Source: Polaribacter sp. HaHaR_3_91
Lineage (GTDB): Bacteria; Bacteroidota; Bacteroidia; Flavobacteriales; Flavobacteriaceae
Reading direction: 5' to 3'
NCBI RefSeq assembly: GCF_019278525.1
Contig: NZ_CP058986.1
Location: 1,054,001 to 1,118,000, forward strand
Length of the DNA stretch: 64,000 nucleotides
Part shown: in pieces, positions 51,686 through 62,265 of the stretch
Layout: each line of letters opens with the position of its first letter
Position numbering within the stretch: position 1 is the stretch's first letter
Notes under the pieces: generated by a model
Database searches by the model: none
The model's input: the letters and a program-made list of their open reading frames with translations, nothing else
What the model was told of the DNA's origin: nothing
Made by a program: the position numbers and the translations under genes

Positions 51686-51745
51686 GATATATTCTCGTTA
51701 CAATTCCAAAAATACGGAATCATTAGAGTTGATAGTTTGGATAAA

Positions 51746-53209
51746 TTACATAGCAACTAAATCGCCAGTAACATCTTTAGAAGGTAATTCTGTTTTACCC
51801 ATTAAAAATAAATCTACTTGTCTTGCTGCTTCTCTTCCTTCAGAAATTGCCCAAACAATTAAAGACTGTCCGCGACGCATATCTCCTGCTGTAAAGATGT
51901 TTTTTACATTGGTTTGATATTTACCGTATTCTGCTTTGTAGTTAGAACGAGCATCTGTCTTAAGGCCTAATTTATCTGCTAAAGTGCTTTCTGGGCCTGT
52001 AAATCCTAATGCTAGTAAAGCTAAGTCGCAAGGCCATGTTTTTTCTGTACCTGCAATCTCTATTAGCTGAGGTCTTTGACCTGGAACCATTTTCCATTCT
52101 ACATTAACTGTTTTTAAAGCAGTTAATTTTCCGTCTGAATCTTTAACAAACTCTTTGGTATTAATTAACCAATTACGCTCTGCACCTTCTTTGTGAGAAG
52201 AAGAAGTTTTTAATTGTAAAGGCCAAAAAGGCCAAGGAGTTGTTGGTGAACGGTGTCCTGGAGGTTTTGGCATAATTTCAAAGTTTACCACAGATTTTGC
52301 TCCGTGTCTGTTTGAGGTCCCAATACAATCAGATCCTGTATCTCCACCACCAATTACAATTACATCTTTATCTGTAGCTAGTATTTGGTTTTTTACTTCT
52401 TTACCAAATACAACTTTTGTTTGTTGTGTTAAGAAATCCATTGCTTGTACTACACCATCGGCATCAATACCAGGAGTTGGTAAGCTGCGTCTTTCTGTTG
52501 CACCGCCACATAATACAATGCTGTCAAAAGCTTTTAAATCTTTTACACTATAGTTAACGCCAACGTTTACATTTGTTTTAAATATAATTCCTTCTGCTTC
52601 TAAAATAGCAATTCTTCTATCGATAATTCCTTTTTCTAATTTAAAATTAGGAATTCCGTAACGTAATAAACCACCAACTTCATCATCTCTTTCAAAAACA
52701 GTTACTGTATGACCGGCTCTGTTTAATTGTTGTGCTGCTGCTAATCCTGCAGGACCAGAACCAACAATTGCAATTGTTTTTCCTGTTCTGTTTTTAGGAG
52801 GTTGTGGTTTTATCCATCCTTCTTTAAAGGCGCGTTCTACAATATTTTTTTCAATATTTTCAATAGAAACTGGGTCTTCAATAATACCTAGCACACATGA
52901 TTGTTCGCATGGAGCAGGGCATAAGCGACCTGTGAATTCTGGAAAATTGTTTGTAGAATGTAGTATCCATGATGCTTTTTTCCATTCACCTTGGTGTACC
53001 ATATGATTGAAATCTGGAATTAGATTTCCTAATGGACAACCACTATGGCAAAAAGGAATACCACAATCCATACAACGTGATCCTTGTTTTGTTATTTCTT
53101 CTTCAGAAAGAGGAACTGTAAATTCTTTATAATTTTTTACACGATCTTTTACAGCAGTGTATGTTTCATCCTGTCTTTCAAATTCTTTAAATCCTGTTAT
53201 TTTTCCCAT
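51746..53209 (-). CDS. gltD: Glutamate synthase small (beta) subunit
   Basis: A 487-residue NADPH-dependent subunit that feeds electrons to GltB. The N-terminal ferredoxin-like part has the iron-sulfur cysteines RCMDCGIPFCHSGCPLGN and LCPAPCEQSCV. The FAD-binding Rossmann motif is VGSGPAGLAAAQQ; the NADPH-binding one is VIGGGDTGSDC; the end FTAGDMRRGQSLIVWAI is the flavin-binding signature. It starts four bases after the gltB stop, so the two subunits are co-translated. A terminator follows. Confidence 0.96.
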   Translation of the reverse strand: MGKITGFKEFERQDETYTAVKDRVKNYKEFTVPLSEEEITKQGSRCMDCGIPFCHSGCPLGNLIPDFNHMVHQGEWKKASWILHSTNNFPEFTGRLCPAPCEQSCVLGIIEDPVSIENIEKNIVERAFKEGWIKPQPPKNRTGKTIAIVGSGPAGLAAAQQLNRAGHTVTVFERDDEVGGLLRYGIPNFKLEKGIIDRRIAILEAEGIIFKTNVNVGVNYSVKDLKAFDSIVLCGGATERRSLPTPGIDADGVVQAMDFLTQQTKVVFGKEVKNQILATDKDVIVIGGGDTGSDCIGTSNRHGAKSVVNFEIMPKPPGHRSPTTPWPFWPLQLKTSSSHKEGAERNWLINTKEFVKDSDGKLTALKTVNVEWKMVPGQRPQLIEIAGTEKTWPCDLALLALGFTGPESTLADKLGLKTDARSNYKAEYGKYQTNVKNIFTAGDMRRGQSLIVWAISEGREAARQVDLFLMGKTELPSKDVTGDLVAM

Positions 53210-53213
53210 GACA

Positions 53214-56200
53214 TTATGCTATTGTTAGTTCTTCGAACATTGGTTCTTCTGTTTCTATACGTTTTAAGGCTTTCTTGTATTCAGTTGGCATTACTTTTAC
53301 AAAGTTTTTTAAACTTGTGTCCCAATCTGCTAACAATTCTGCACCTTTTTTACTGTCTGTATATAAAACATGTTTTTCTATTGTTGCTTTTAATTCGGCA
53401 GCAACTTCTTCAGAGATTTCTTCGAACTCAATAGTTTCTGTATTACAAAGTCCGTTTATAAATGTATTGTTAGGGTCATATACATAAGCGATACCACCAC
53501 TCATACCTGCAGCAAAATTTCTACCTGTTTTACCTAAAACAACTACTTTACCACCGGTCATATATTCACAACAGTGATCTCCAACTCCTTCTACAACTGC
53601 TGTTGCACCAGAGTTACGAACTGCAAAACGTTCTCCTGCAATTCCGTTTATATACGCTTCACCGGCTACGGCCCCAAACATACAAACGTTACCAACAATA
53701 ATATTATTTTCTGCTAAAAAGTCTGCTTTTGCGGGTTTCTTAATAATTAATTTGGCTCCAGATAAACCTTTACCTAAATAATCATTTGTGTTACCGTCTA
53801 AGATAAATGTTAATCCATGAGCACCAAATGCTCCAAAACTTTGACCTGCAGATCCTGTAAAGTTGATGTTTAATGTGTCTTCTGGTAAACCTAAGTGACC
53901 ATAGATTTTAGAGATTTCATGACTTACAATGGCTCCAACAGTACGATTTGTATTTTTAATTGGATATGCTAAATTCATTTTTTCTTTTCTATATAAAGCT
54001 CTGTGAGAATCTTTTAATATAGTAAAGTCTAAAACTCCTTCTAAGTTGTGGTCTTGCTTTTCAGTATTCTTAACAATCATGCTTCTATAAGCAGTTGGTC
54101 TGTGTAAAATACTAGATAAATCTAAACCTTTTGCTTTATAGTGATTTATTGCTTTGTTTGCGTTAATTTTATGAGTCTGGCCCACCATTTCATCTAGTGT
54201 TCTAAAGCCTAGTTGCGCCATAATTGCTCTTAATTCTTCTGCAATATAGAAGAAGAAGTTAATTACGTGTTCTGGTGTTCCTTTAAAGTTTTTACGTAAC
54301 TCTTTATCTTGAGTAGCAATACCAACCGGACAAGTGTTTAAGTGACATTTACGCATCATGATACAACCTGAAGCAACTAAAGGAGCGGTTGCAAAACCAA
54401 ACTCTTCAGCACCTAGTAAAGCTGCAATAGCAACATCACGACCTGTTTTTAATTGTCCGTCACATTCTACAACAATTCTACTTCTTAAATCATTAAGAAC
54501 TAAAGTTTGTTGTGCTTCAGCTAAACCAAGTTCCCAAGGTAAACCAGCGTGTTTTAATGAGGTAAGAGGAGATGCTCCGGTACCACCATCGTAACCAGCA
54601 ATTAGTACAACATCTGCTTTTGCTTTGGCAACACCTGCGGCAATAGTACCAACACCAACTTCAGAAACTAACTTTACATTAATTCTAGCGTCTCTGTTTG
54701 CATTCTTTAAATCGTAGATTAATTGTGCTAAATCTTCAATAGAATAAATATCGTGGTGTGGAGGAGGAGAAATCAATCCAACAAAAGGAGTTGAGTTTCT
54801 TGCAGCTGCAATCCAAGGTAAAACTTTGGCTCCGGGTAATTGACCACCTTCACCAGGTTTTGCTCCTTGAGCCATTTTAATTTGTATTTCTTTTGCGCTT
54901 GATAGGTAATGAGAAGTTACTCCAAATCTACCAGAAGCTACTTGCTTAATGGCAGAGTTTCTGCTGTCTCCATTAATATCTTTTTGAAAACGTTTTCTGT
55001 CTTCACCACCTTCACCAGAATTAGATTTTCCTCCAATTCTATTCATGGCAATCGCTAAATTTTCATGTGCTTCTCTAGAGATAGATCCGTAAGACATGGC
55101 ACCCGTTTTAAAACGTTTTACAATGTCTGTCCAAGGTTCTACTTCTTCTAATGGAATAGGGTCTAAGTTGTCGAACTGAAACAAACCACGAATTGTCATT
55201 AAACTTTCTGACTGTTCGTTGATTGTTTTGGCGTATACATCATAACTCGCTTGATCACTTAAACGTACAGCTTGCTGTAATTTTGCAACTGTTGTTGGAT
55301 TAAATAAGTGGCGTTCACCATTTCTTCTCCATCTGTAATCTCCACCAACATTTAAACCTAAGTTTTTGTCAATTTGATTGTCTGGATATGCTTGTTTATA
55401 GCGTTGATCAATTTCTTTTTCAACTTCATATAAACCAATACCTTCAATTCTTGAGGCTGTATAAGGGAAGTATTTTTCTACAAATTGCGAGTTAAAACCT
55501 ACAATTTCGAAAATTTGAGAACCTCTATAAGAATGTAGTGTAGAGATTCCAATTTTGTTCATTACTTTTAAAATTCCTTTACCAATCGCTTGGTTGAAAT
55601 TATCTACAGCTTTTTGCTCGTCCATACCAGTTATGAAGCCTTCTTTAACTTGCATTCTGATAATTTCATTAACCATATATGGGTTTACAGCACTAGCGCC
55701 ATAACCAAATAAAGTTGCAAAATGATGTGGTTCACGTGGTTCTGCAGATTCAATAATAATATCGAAATAAGAACGCTTACGTAAACGGTTTAATTGATGA
55801 TTTACAAAAGAACATGCTAATAAAGCAGGAATAGGAGCAAACTCTTGGTTTACACCACGGTCAGATAATATAATGATGTTATTTTTTTCTTCAATTGCTT
55901 TTTCAACCTGAATAACAATTGCGTCTAAAGCATCCTCAAGTCCGTTTAATCCTTGTGCTTTTGGATATAAAATTTCAATAGTTTTTGCTTTGAAACTTTC
56001 AATATCTATATTTCTTATTTTTTCTAAATCGGCATTAGAAATAACAGGGTTCTGAATTCTTAATTTTCTACACTGTCTGTTTGTAATGCTGAAAATATTT
56101 CTATCTTTTCCTAAATTTAAACTAATATCAGTTACAATTTCTTCACGAATACCATCTAAAGGTGGGTTGGTAACTTGTGCGAAAAGTTGTTTAAAGTAGT

Positions 56201-57725
56201 TTGAGATTAATTGGGGTCTGTCTGATAAAACGGCTAAAGGTGTATCAATTCCCATTGATCCTAAAGCTTCTTTACCAACAATTGCCATTGGTGTAATTAC
56301 TTCTTGAATATCTTCAAAAGTATAATTAAATAAACGTTGACGCGTTTTTACATCAATGGTTTCAATTGGGCAAGTTTCACCGTTATAAGGAACATCTTTT
56401 AAGTGTAAACGAGATTTGTCTAACCATTTTTGATACGGTCTTTCAGAAACAATTTTACTTTTTATTTCTTCATCCTGAATAATTCTACCTTCATTCATGT
56501 CTACCAAGAACATTTTTCCTGGTTCCAATCTTCCGTGTTCTTTTACGTCTTCTGGCGCAACATCTACAACACCAATTTCTGATGACATAATTAAGCTACC
56601 ACTTTTTGTAACCGTATATCTAGATGGTCTTAAACCATTTCTATCTAATAAGGCTCCAATATAATCTCCATCTGTAAAAGGTACAGAAGCAGGTCCATCC
56701 CAAGGCTCCATAATACAGCCGTTGTATTCGTAAAAAGCTTTACGCTCTTTAGACATGGTTTTATGTTTTTCCCAAGCTTCAGGAATCATCATCATCATAA
56801 TTTCTGGTAATGAACGACCGGTGTGAGTTAATAGTTCAACAACCATATCCATAGAAGCAGAATCTGATTTTCCTGGTAATATAATTGGGAATAATTTGTC
56901 TATTTGTGGTCCAAAAACATCACTTTTCATGATTTCTTCTCGAACTCTCATTCTACTAACATTACCACGTAAAGTGTTAATTTCACCATTCTGACACATG
57001 TGTCTAAATGGTTGTGCTAACTCCCAAGTTGGCATTGTATTGGTAGAAAAACGTTGGTGTACTAATGCCAAACGTGTTACTAAATCTATTTCTTGTAAAT
57101 CTTTATAGTAAGGTCCAATATCTTCTGGCATAATAATACCTTTGTAGATGATTGTAGTAGTAGATAAACTTGGAATGTAAAAATATTTACTTTCAGAAAT
57201 TTTAGATTTTCTGATGGTATGTTCTGCTATTTTTCTAGCAGCATATAATTTAGCTTTAAAGGTAGCTTCTTCAATTTCTTCGGTTTTACCGATAAATAAT
57301 TGTTCAATAATAGGTTCTGATGCTAAAGCAATTTCTCCTAATTGAGAAGGGTCTACAGGAACTTCTCTCCATCCTAAAATGGCAAGTCCTTGTTGTTTTA
57401 TTTCTTTTTCAAATGTGGTTTTACAGAAATTATATTGGTTGTCTACTTTTGGAAGAAACACCATTCCAACAGCATATTCGCGTTGTTCGGGTATAGGAAA
57501 ATTACAGACTCGTTTAAAATAGTCATGAGGTATGTCTATTAAAATTCCAGCTCCATCTCCTGTCTTTCCATCTGCACTAACACCTCCTCTATGTTCTAGT
57601 TTTACTAGAATTTCTAGGGCGTCATGTATAATTTGATTTGTTTTATCTCCATTCAAATTACAGATAAAACCAGCACCGCAATTTTCGTGTTCAAACTCTG
57701 GTAAGTATAATCCTTGTTTCTCCAT
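53214..57725 (-). CDS. gltB: Glutamate synthase large (alpha) subunit
   Basis: A 1503-residue enzyme that makes two glutamates from glutamine and 2-oxoglutarate. A 15-residue propeptide precedes the amidotransferase nucleophile Cys16 ([10 protein letters not shown]). The central domain and FMN-binding synthase domain follow ([25 protein letters not shown]). The 3Fe-4S cluster cysteines are in [16 protein letters not shown], and the C-terminal beta-helix ends the protein. Length is normal. A -7 candidate TAGATTTG lies at 57753-57746 just upstream. Adjacent ammonium-transport genes fit coordinated nitrogen control. Confidence 0.97.
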   Translation of the reverse strand: MEKQGLYLPEFEHENCGAGFICNLNGDKTNQIIHDALEILVKLEHRGGVSADGKTGDGAGILIDIPHDYFKRVCNFPIPEQREYAVGMVFLPKVDNQYNFCKTTFEKEIKQQGLAILGWREVPVDPSQLGEIALASEPIIEQLFIGKTEEIEEATFKAKLYAARKIAEHTIRKSKISESKYFYIPSLSTTTIIYKGIIMPEDIGPYYKDLQEIDLVTRLALVHQRFSTNTMPTWELAQPFRHMCQNGEINTLRGNVSRMRVREEIMKSDVFGPQIDKLFPIILPGKSDSASMDMVVELLTHTGRSLPEIMMMMIPEAWEKHKTMSKERKAFYEYNGCIMEPWDGPASVPFTDGDYIGALLDRNGLRPSRYTVTKSGSLIMSSEIGVVDVAPEDVKEHGRLEPGKMFLVDMNEGRIIQDEEIKSKIVSERPYQKWLDKSRLHLKDVPYNGETCPIETIDVKTRQRLFNYTFEDIQEVITPMAIVGKEALGSMGIDTPLAVLSDRPQLISNYFKQLFAQVTNPPLDGIREEIVTDISLNLGKDRNIFSITNRQCRKLRIQNPVISNADLEKIRNIDIESFKAKTIEILYPKAQGLNGLEDALDAIVIQVEKAIEEKNNIIILSDRGVNQEFAPIPALLACSFVNHQLNRLRKRSYFDIIIESAEPREPHHFATLFGYGASAVNPYMVNEIIRMQVKEGFITGMDEQKAVDNFNQAIGKGILKVMNKIGISTLHSYRGSQIFEIVGFNSQFVEKYFPYTASRIEGIGLYEVEKEIDQRYKQAYPDNQIDKNLGLNVGGDYRWRRNGERHLFNPTTVAKLQQAVRLSDQASYDVYAKTINEQSESLMTIRGLFQFDNLDPIPLEEVEPWTDIVKRFKTGAMSYGSISREAHENLAIAMNRIGGKSNSGEGGEDRKRFQKDINGDSRNSAIKQVASGRFGVTSHYLSSAKEIQIKMAQGAKPGEGGQLPGAKVLPWIAAARNSTPFVGLISPPPHHDIYSIEDLAQLIYDLKNANRDARINVKLVSEVGVGTIAAGVAKAKADVVLIAGYDGGTGASPLTSLKHAGLPWELGLAEAQQTLVLNDLRSRIVVECDGQLKTGRDVAIAALLGAEEFGFATAPLVASGCIMMRKCHLNTCPVGIATQDKELRKNFKGTPEHVINFFFYIAEELRAIMAQLGFRTLDEMVGQTHKINANKAINHYKAKGLDLSSILHRPTAYRSMIVKNTEKQDHNLEGVLDFTILKDSHRALYRKEKMNLAYPIKNTNRTVGAIVSHEISKIYGHLGLPEDTLNINFTGSAGQSFGAFGAHGLTFILDGNTNDYLGKGLSGAKLIIKKPAKADFLAENNIIVGNVCMFGAVAGEAYINGIAGERFAVRNSGATAVVEGVGDHCCEYMTGGKVVVLGKTGRNFAAGMSGGIAYVYDPNNTFINGLCNTETIEFEEISEEVAAELKATIEKHVLYTDSKKGAELLADWDTSLKNFVKVMPTEYKKALKRIETEEPMFEELTIA

Positions 57726-57745
57726 ATTGTGTTCAATTATATATA

Positions 57746-57753
57746 CAAATCTA
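57746..57753 (-). promoter_or_regulatory. Candidate -7 element of gltB
   Basis: TAGATTTG on the minus strand (57753-57746), about 20 bases before the ATG; the -33 box is not clear. Confidence 0.4.
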
Positions 57754-57886
57754 TGTATTTTATTGAAAAGGATTCAGTATTCTCGCTGTTTTAATGTGAT
57801 TTTTATGATGAAAACAATAAAACCGTGTAAAAAAATTACTTATGACAATCTAAGGGAATTTTATTATCATATTCATAAAATAAGAA

Positions 57887-57920
57887 AAAAGTCCACAAAT
57901 TTTTAAATTTGCAGACTTTT
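57887..57920 (-). terminator. Terminator after the 413-residue ammonium transporter gene
   Basis: Imperfect long stem with arms aaaagtc (57887-57893) and gacttttt-like 57914-57920, inner arms caaattt/aaatttg; A-run before it forms the U-tract on the minus strand. 20 bases past the stop at 57942. Confidence 0.75.
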
Positions 57921-57941
57921 AACGTCATTTTAATTAAGTGA

Positions 57942-59183
57942 CTAGTGCTCGTTTAAACGAAAATCAGGGTATGCATCCATACCGTGTTCATGAACATCTA
58001 ATCCTTCTAATTCTTCTTTTTCACTAACTCTAATTCCCATTGTTTTCTTTAGAGTGTATATAATGATAAACGAAGTTACTAAGCAAAATACTGCATAAGA
58101 AGCTACTCCGATTAGTTGGCTAATAAATTGATCTACACCTGCAAGGTTACCAAATAAACCTACTGCTAAAGTTCCCCAAATACCACATATTAAGTGAACA
58201 GCAATAGCACCAACTGGGTCATCTAATTTTAATTTATCTATTAGGCTAACCGCAAAAACAATAATTACACCAGCAATAGCGCCAATTAAAATAGCGTCTG
58301 TAGGAGACATTTGATCTGCTCCCGCGGTAATACCAACTAATCCTCCTAAAATACCATTTAAGAACATTGTTAAATCTAAATTTTTATACATTATAGTAGA
58401 AACGATAGCGGCTACAACTCCACCTGCAGCTGCAGATAAACAAGTAGTTACTAAAGTTAAAGATGTTAATCCAGGATCTGCAGATAAAACAGAACCACCA
58501 TTAAAACCAAACCATCCTAACCAAAGTATTAAAACACCAGCGGTTGCTAAAGGTATGTTATGACCAGGGATTGCTTGTATTTCTCCTTTTTTGAATTTTC
58601 CTATTCTAGCTCCTAATAAGCAAACAGCTACTACAGCTGCCCATCCACCAACGGAGTGTACTAATGTAGATCCTGCAAAATCGTAAAAAGGTGTTGATAA
58701 TTGATCTAAAAATCCACCACCCCATTTCCAAGAACCTGCAATTGGGTAAACGATACCTACGTATATTACGGCGAATATCATAAATGGAAGTATTTTCATT
58801 CTTTCGGCAACAGCACCAGAAACTATGGTTGCAGCAGTTGCAGCAAACATTCCTTGAAATAAGAAATCAGTCCAGTAAGTGTAACCTTCATTGTAAGTAA
58901 GGTCTAAAGCGCCTTCTGCTGTTAATGGAGATGATAGTCCAAATCCTGCAAAACCAAAAATTCCAGATGAACCTTCTGCGAAGCCAGGGTACATTAAATT
59001 GAAACCTACTAATGCATATAGTAAAAGTCCGGTTGTGATGATGAATATATTTTTAAAAAGAATGTTAAGTGTGTTTTTCTGTCTTGTTAAACCAATTTCT
59101 AAAAATGCAAAACCTAAATGCATAAAGAAAACTAGTGCTGTACAGATCATCATCCATACATTGTTAATTGTTAATAATTCCAT
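57942..59183 (-). CDS. amtB: Ammonium transporter (Amt family), copy A
   Basis: A 413-residue inner-membrane protein with about 11 hydrophobic segments. The twin-histidine pore residues appear in GSTLVHSVGGWAAV and AIAVHLICGIWGT, and the segment LWLGWFGFNGGSVL is the family signature. Its N-terminus (MELLTINNVWMMI) lacks a cleavable signal. It starts seven bases after the PII gene, the classic glnK-amtB pairing, so PII probably gates this transporter directly. The C-terminus ends in a short polar tail (DVHEHGMDAYPDFRLNEH). Confidence 0.95.
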   Translation of the reverse strand: MELLTINNVWMMICTALVFFMHLGFAFLEIGLTRQKNTLNILFKNIFIITTGLLLYALVGFNLMYPGFAEGSSGIFGFAGFGLSSPLTAEGALDLTYNEGYTYWTDFLFQGMFAATAATIVSGAVAERMKILPFMIFAVIYVGIVYPIAGSWKWGGGFLDQLSTPFYDFAGSTLVHSVGGWAAVVAVCLLGARIGKFKKGEIQAIPGHNIPLATAGVLILWLGWFGFNGGSVLSADPGLTSLTLVTTCLSAAAGGVVAAIVSTIMYKNLDLTMFLNGILGGLVGITAGADQMSPTDAILIGAIAGVIIVFAVSLIDKLKLDDPVGAIAVHLICGIWGTLAVGLFGNLAGVDQFISQLIGVASYAVFCLVTSFIIIYTLKKTMGIRVSEKEELEGLDVHEHGMDAYPDFRLNEH

Positions 59184-59190
59184 GTGTTTT

Positions 59191-59541
59191 TTATTTTGAT
59201 TTTTTCTTTAAAGTTTCACCACCTTTTTCTCCGGTTCTTATTCTGTATACTTCCGTTACGTCTGATACGAAAATCTTACCATCACCAACATCTCCTGTGG
59301 CAGCCGATTTAAGTAAAGCGTCTATGGTTATTTGTTCAAAATCATCATTTACTACTATGGATACGTGTCTACGTTGTATGTCGCTAGTGCTATAGCTTAC
59401 GCCTCTGTATACGTGTCCTTCTTTTTCGTTTCCTAAACCAGTAACGTCCCAATAAGAAAAGAAATTTACATCTACTGCGTGTAATGCTTCTTTTACAGCG
59501 CTGAATTTGGATTTTCTTATAATCGCTTCTATTTTTTTCAT
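59191..59541 (-). CDS. glnK: PII family nitrogen regulator
   Basis: A 116-residue PII trimer subunit that senses ATP/ADP and 2-oxoglutarate and regulates Amt. The N-terminal MKKIEAIIRKSKFSAVKEAL and C-terminal GDGKIFVSDVTEVYRIRTGE match GlnB/GlnK, including the B- and C-loop. The T-loop HVYRGVSYSTSDIQRRHV keeps a Tyr at the position of Tyr51 (residue 50), but at the position of Gln39 there is Glu39, and at Lys58 there is Arg57, both residues that contact 2-oxoglutarate in E. coli PII. The alignment is by eye. It is co-transcribed with the downstream Amt gene. Confidence 0.95.
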   Translation of the reverse strand: MKKIEAIIRKSKFSAVKEALHAVDVNFFSYWDVTGLGNEKEGHVYRGVSYSTSDIQRRHVSIVVNDDFEQITIDALLKSAATGDVGDGKIFVSDVTEVYRIRTGEKGGETLKKKSK

Positions 59542-59589
59542 GATATAGTTAATTGTTAATTATTTATTTAGTTTATTCTTTTTTGTATG

Positions 59590-59627
59590 AAAATCACATA
59601 ACTTACTTTAGCAAGTTATGTGATTTT
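59590..59627 (-). terminator. Hairpin between the second Amt gene and glnK
   Basis: 15-bp perfect stem aaaatcacataactt (59590-59604) with 59613-59627, eight-base loop. On the minus strand it follows the 429-residue Amt gene; the T-tract there is short, so read-through to glnK is possible. Confidence 0.65.
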
Positions 59628-59663
59628 TTAAGAATAATAATAACTAAACTGTTTTTTGATATT

Positions 59664-60953
59664 TTATTTATCGTCAAATTCTCTTTGTCTAACTCCTGGG
59701 TATGCGATAGATCCGTGTTCATGAACATCCAATCCTTCGATTTCTACCTCTTTACTTACACGTAATCCCATTGTTGCTTTTAAGATTCCAAGAACAATAA
59801 ATGATAAACCAATTGCCCAAGCAGCGTATGCTAATACTCCAGTTGCTTGAACTCCTAATTGACCAGCGCCACCACCATTGAATAATCCAATAGCTGTGTC
59901 TCCGTCAACTCCCCAAAGACCAATAACTAAAGTTCCCCATGCACCGGCAACACCATGTACAGAAGCGGCTCCAATAGCATCGTCAATTTTTAATTTCTTT
60001 TCTATAAATTCAATTGCAAATACTACAAGAATACCTCCAATTAAACCTGCTAATACAGCACCTCCGGCAGTCATGTTACCACAACCAGCAGTAATACTAA
60101 CTAATCCTGCAAGTACACCATTTAAAGTTTGACCTAAGTTTGGTTTACCGTACCAGATCCAAGTAGTTATTAATGCTCCTAATCCACCAGCAGCAGCTGA
60201 TAAGTTTGTGATTAATACTACGTTTGATGCAGCAATTGAGTCAGCGCCACCCCAAGCTAGTTGAGATCCACCATTAAAACCAAACCATCCAAACCAAAGG
60301 ATAAATACACCTAAAGTTGCTAATATTTGATTATGACCAGGAATAGGTAATACTTTTCCGTCTACATATTTTCCAATTCTTGGACCTACCATAAAAGCGG
60401 CAACTAAAGCAGCCCATCCACCAACAGAGTGTACAATTGAAGAACCTGCAAAATCGATGAATCCCATTTCTGTTAACCATCCGCTACCTTGCCATTGCCA
60501 TCCTCCAGAAATTGGATAAATAACAGCAGTCATTACAATAGAGAAAATAATGTATGTAGAGTATTTTGTTCTACCTGCAATTGCACCAGAAACTATAGTT
60601 GCAGTTGTTGCAGCAAACATAGTTTGGAAAAATAAATCTGCTCCTTCGCCTTGAAATAAACCGCTCCAGAAGAACCATCCGTTAGAAGTGTCTCCGTACA
60701 TTAAAGAGTATCCTACTAACCAAAATGTTAATGAGCCTACACATATATCTAATAAATTTTTCATTGCAATGTTAACTGCATTCTTAGATCTTGTCATTCC
60801 AGATTCTACTAATGTAAATCCTGCTTGCATTAAGAATACTAAGATACCTGCGATAAGCATCCAAAGCATTCCCATGTCTCCATTTATTTGTTCAACAGCT
60901 TTTGAAATTTCTGTTGCTGGAGCGTCTTGAAATAATGTTAAAAATAAACTCAT
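59664..60953 (-). CDS. Ammonium transporter (Amt family), copy B
   Basis: A 429-residue Amt protein with the same pore histidines (GSSIVHSVGGWAALV, AASVHGVAGAWGTL) and LWFGWFGFNGGSQL. It differs from copy A by a longer N-terminus (VEQINGDMGMLWMLIAGILVFLMQAGFTLVESGMTRSKN), similar to AmtB-type proteins of other bacteria. It starts 43 bases after a porin-like gene and ends before a hairpin. With copy A and PII it gives the cell two ammonium channels under one nitrogen module. Confidence 0.94.
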   Translation of the reverse strand: MSLFLTLFQDAPATEISKAVEQINGDMGMLWMLIAGILVFLMQAGFTLVESGMTRSKNAVNIAMKNLLDICVGSLTFWLVGYSLMYGDTSNGWFFWSGLFQGEGADLFFQTMFAATTATIVSGAIAGRTKYSTYIIFSIVMTAVIYPISGGWQWQGSGWLTEMGFIDFAGSSIVHSVGGWAALVAAFMVGPRIGKYVDGKVLPIPGHNQILATLGVFILWFGWFGFNGGSQLAWGGADSIAASNVVLITNLSAAAGGLGALITTWIWYGKPNLGQTLNGVLAGLVSITAGCGNMTAGGAVLAGLIGGILVVFAIEFIEKKLKIDDAIGAASVHGVAGAWGTLVIGLWGVDGDTAIGLFNGGGAGQLGVQATGVLAYAAWAIGLSFIVLGILKATMGLRVSKEVEIEGLDVHEHGSIAYPGVRQREFDDK

Positions 60954-60996
60954 ATTTATATAGTGTTAGTTAGTGATGTATTTTGATGTTCTTTTC

Positions 60997-61989
60997 TTAG
61001 AAAGAGTATACTGCTGCTAAAGTAGCTCCAGTCATGTTTTTTTCTGATCCTACGAAACCAGGTATAATCATATCGTCTGAAGTGTCATATCTTATTTCTG
61101 GAATAATTTTTAAGCTTTCTGTTAAAGATAAGTTTCCTGTTAAAGTAAAAGCAGAAACATTTGTGTCTCCAGCTCCAGAAGTGTAAGTGAAAAATTCAGG
61201 TCTTAATCCTAGAGAAAATTTGTCTGAAAATGAGTTTTGTAAATATAGTGCAACACCTTGGTAACCTGCGTCAGCATCACTAGAGTTAGAATATGCAGCA
61301 TTTAAACCTAAGTAGAATGATTCAGATAAATCAAAACCACCTGTATAGTCTAAGTATAATACGTCTGTAAAACCAAAACCATCAGAACCATAAGCTAAGT
61401 TAAAGTATTGACCTTTGTATCCTGTTTGAAATCCTAATTGATATTCGTCAGTTGGGTTAGATCCTGCGACAACTCCATGAGGATTTGTTAAAGCTAGCAT
61501 AAAAGATAAATCTTCAGAAACAGCGTAATCTGCTTTTATACCTGTGTGAGAAAATGGACCTGCATTAAATAAATAAGATACAGAGTAGTTGAAGTTTCCT
61601 GCAGGAGAAATTACTTCGTAACCATAAAAAGTATTAAATTGTCCTAATGTTAGTGTTAATTTATCTGTTGCGTTATAGTAAGCATATAATTGATTGATTG
61701 CTCCTTGGTATGCGTTTGCTGCGTTTGCTCTAGGCCCGTAAGCTAAATCAGCAACAACTCCTGCTTTACCTTTTTCATAAGAAAAAATTGTATTTACCAT
61801 ACCTAAACCAAAGCCGTTTGCTGGGACATCAGATAAAACACCGACAGATCCTAAAGAGCCACTTTTAAGATTGCTACTGTGGTATACATCTACTGTACCG
61901 CTTAATGTAAAAGTTCCTTTGTCTTCGTTTTCTTGAGCTGTAGTTATTAGGCTAGTAGCTAATAATAATGTGAAAATTACTTTTTTCAT
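60997..61989 (-). CDS. Porin-like outer-membrane beta-barrel protein (BBP2-like)
   Basis: A 330-residue outer-membrane protein. Signal peptide at residues 1-18 (ending LITTAQ). The mature part has alternating amphipathic strands with aromatic ends, and conserved features of the putative beta-barrel porin-2 family: VDVYHSSNLKSGS near the start, LTLGQFNTFYGYEVISPAGNFNYS with the Tyr-rich turn, and the C-terminal TLAAVYSF ending in Phe. Its position at the head of an ammonium-transport operon suggests a pore for nitrogenous solutes, but this is inference. Confidence 0.85.
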   Translation of the reverse strand: MKKVIFTLLLATSLITTAQENEDKGTFTLSGTVDVYHSSNLKSGSLGSVGVLSDVPANGFGLGMVNTIFSYEKGKAGVVADLAYGPRANAANAYQGAINQLYAYYNATDKLTLTLGQFNTFYGYEVISPAGNFNYSVSYLFNAGPFSHTGIKADYAVSEDLSFMLALTNPHGVVAGSNPTDEYQLGFQTGYKGQYFNLAYGSDGFGFTDVLYLDYTGGFDLSESFYLGLNAAYSNSSDADAGYQGVALYLQNSFSDKFSLGLRPEFFTYTSGAGDTNVSAFTLTGNLSLTESLKIIPEIRYDTSDDMIIPGFVGSEKNMTGATLAAVYSF

Positions 61990-62039
61990 AATGTTTGTTC
62001 TTTTAGTGTTAAGTGATTTTTATATTAATTGAACTTGGT

Positions 62040-62070
62040 CAAAAGTAAATATTAAATTTAAACTGACAAG
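62040..62070 (-). promoter_or_regulatory. Candidate promoter of the porin-Amt operon
   Basis: CTTG (62070-62067), 19-base spacer, TACTTTTG (62047-62040) on the minus strand, about 50 bases before the porin-like gene. One mismatch in the -33 box. Confidence 0.5.
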
Positions 62071-62227
62071 GGGGTGGTTTTTCAGAATAGGGTGTTTTTG
62101 ATGTTGTACCCTCAAAAAAATAGGGTTGAAACTGAGATAACTTCATTTTATGGTTTTTGAAGGGTTTGAAATATCGGGTATGTAAAAATGTGTGTCATAA
62201 TTTTAGGATATCCATAAAAATGTGCCT

Positions 62228-62260
62228 TTTGTGAAAAAAAAAGCAATTATTGTATATTCG
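62228..62260 (+). promoter_or_regulatory. Promoter of truA, near-leaderless
   Basis: TTTG (62228-62231), 21-base spacer, TATATTCG (62253-62260). The ATG at 62266 follows five bases later, so the transcript would start at or next to the start codon. Confidence 0.6.
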
Positions 62261-62265
62261 CACCT

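Larger units (their letters stand above)
51265..51745. other. Intergenic region after the tRNA genes with a degenerate repeat
   Basis: About 480 bases without a supported gene. Segment ~51519-51630 carries GC-richer blocks (ccgcagtgaggcacgatcg, atggatagcctgacc, gggcacgcccaaaat) that resemble a dispersed flavobacterial intergenic element. A 92-residue minus-strand frame (51348-51626) covers it but shows no family. The gltD terminator is at 51654-51685. Confidence 0.5.

Noticed and set aside
53084..53434. 116-residue plus-strand frame at the gltB-gltD junction
   Set aside because: It lies on the strand opposite two certain genes and spans their boundary, so it is not a gene.
59590..59627. A riboswitch or attenuator between Amt copy B and glnK
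   Set aside because: The hairpin is a simple perfect stem with a short loop and no other structure; a partial terminator is enough to explain it.
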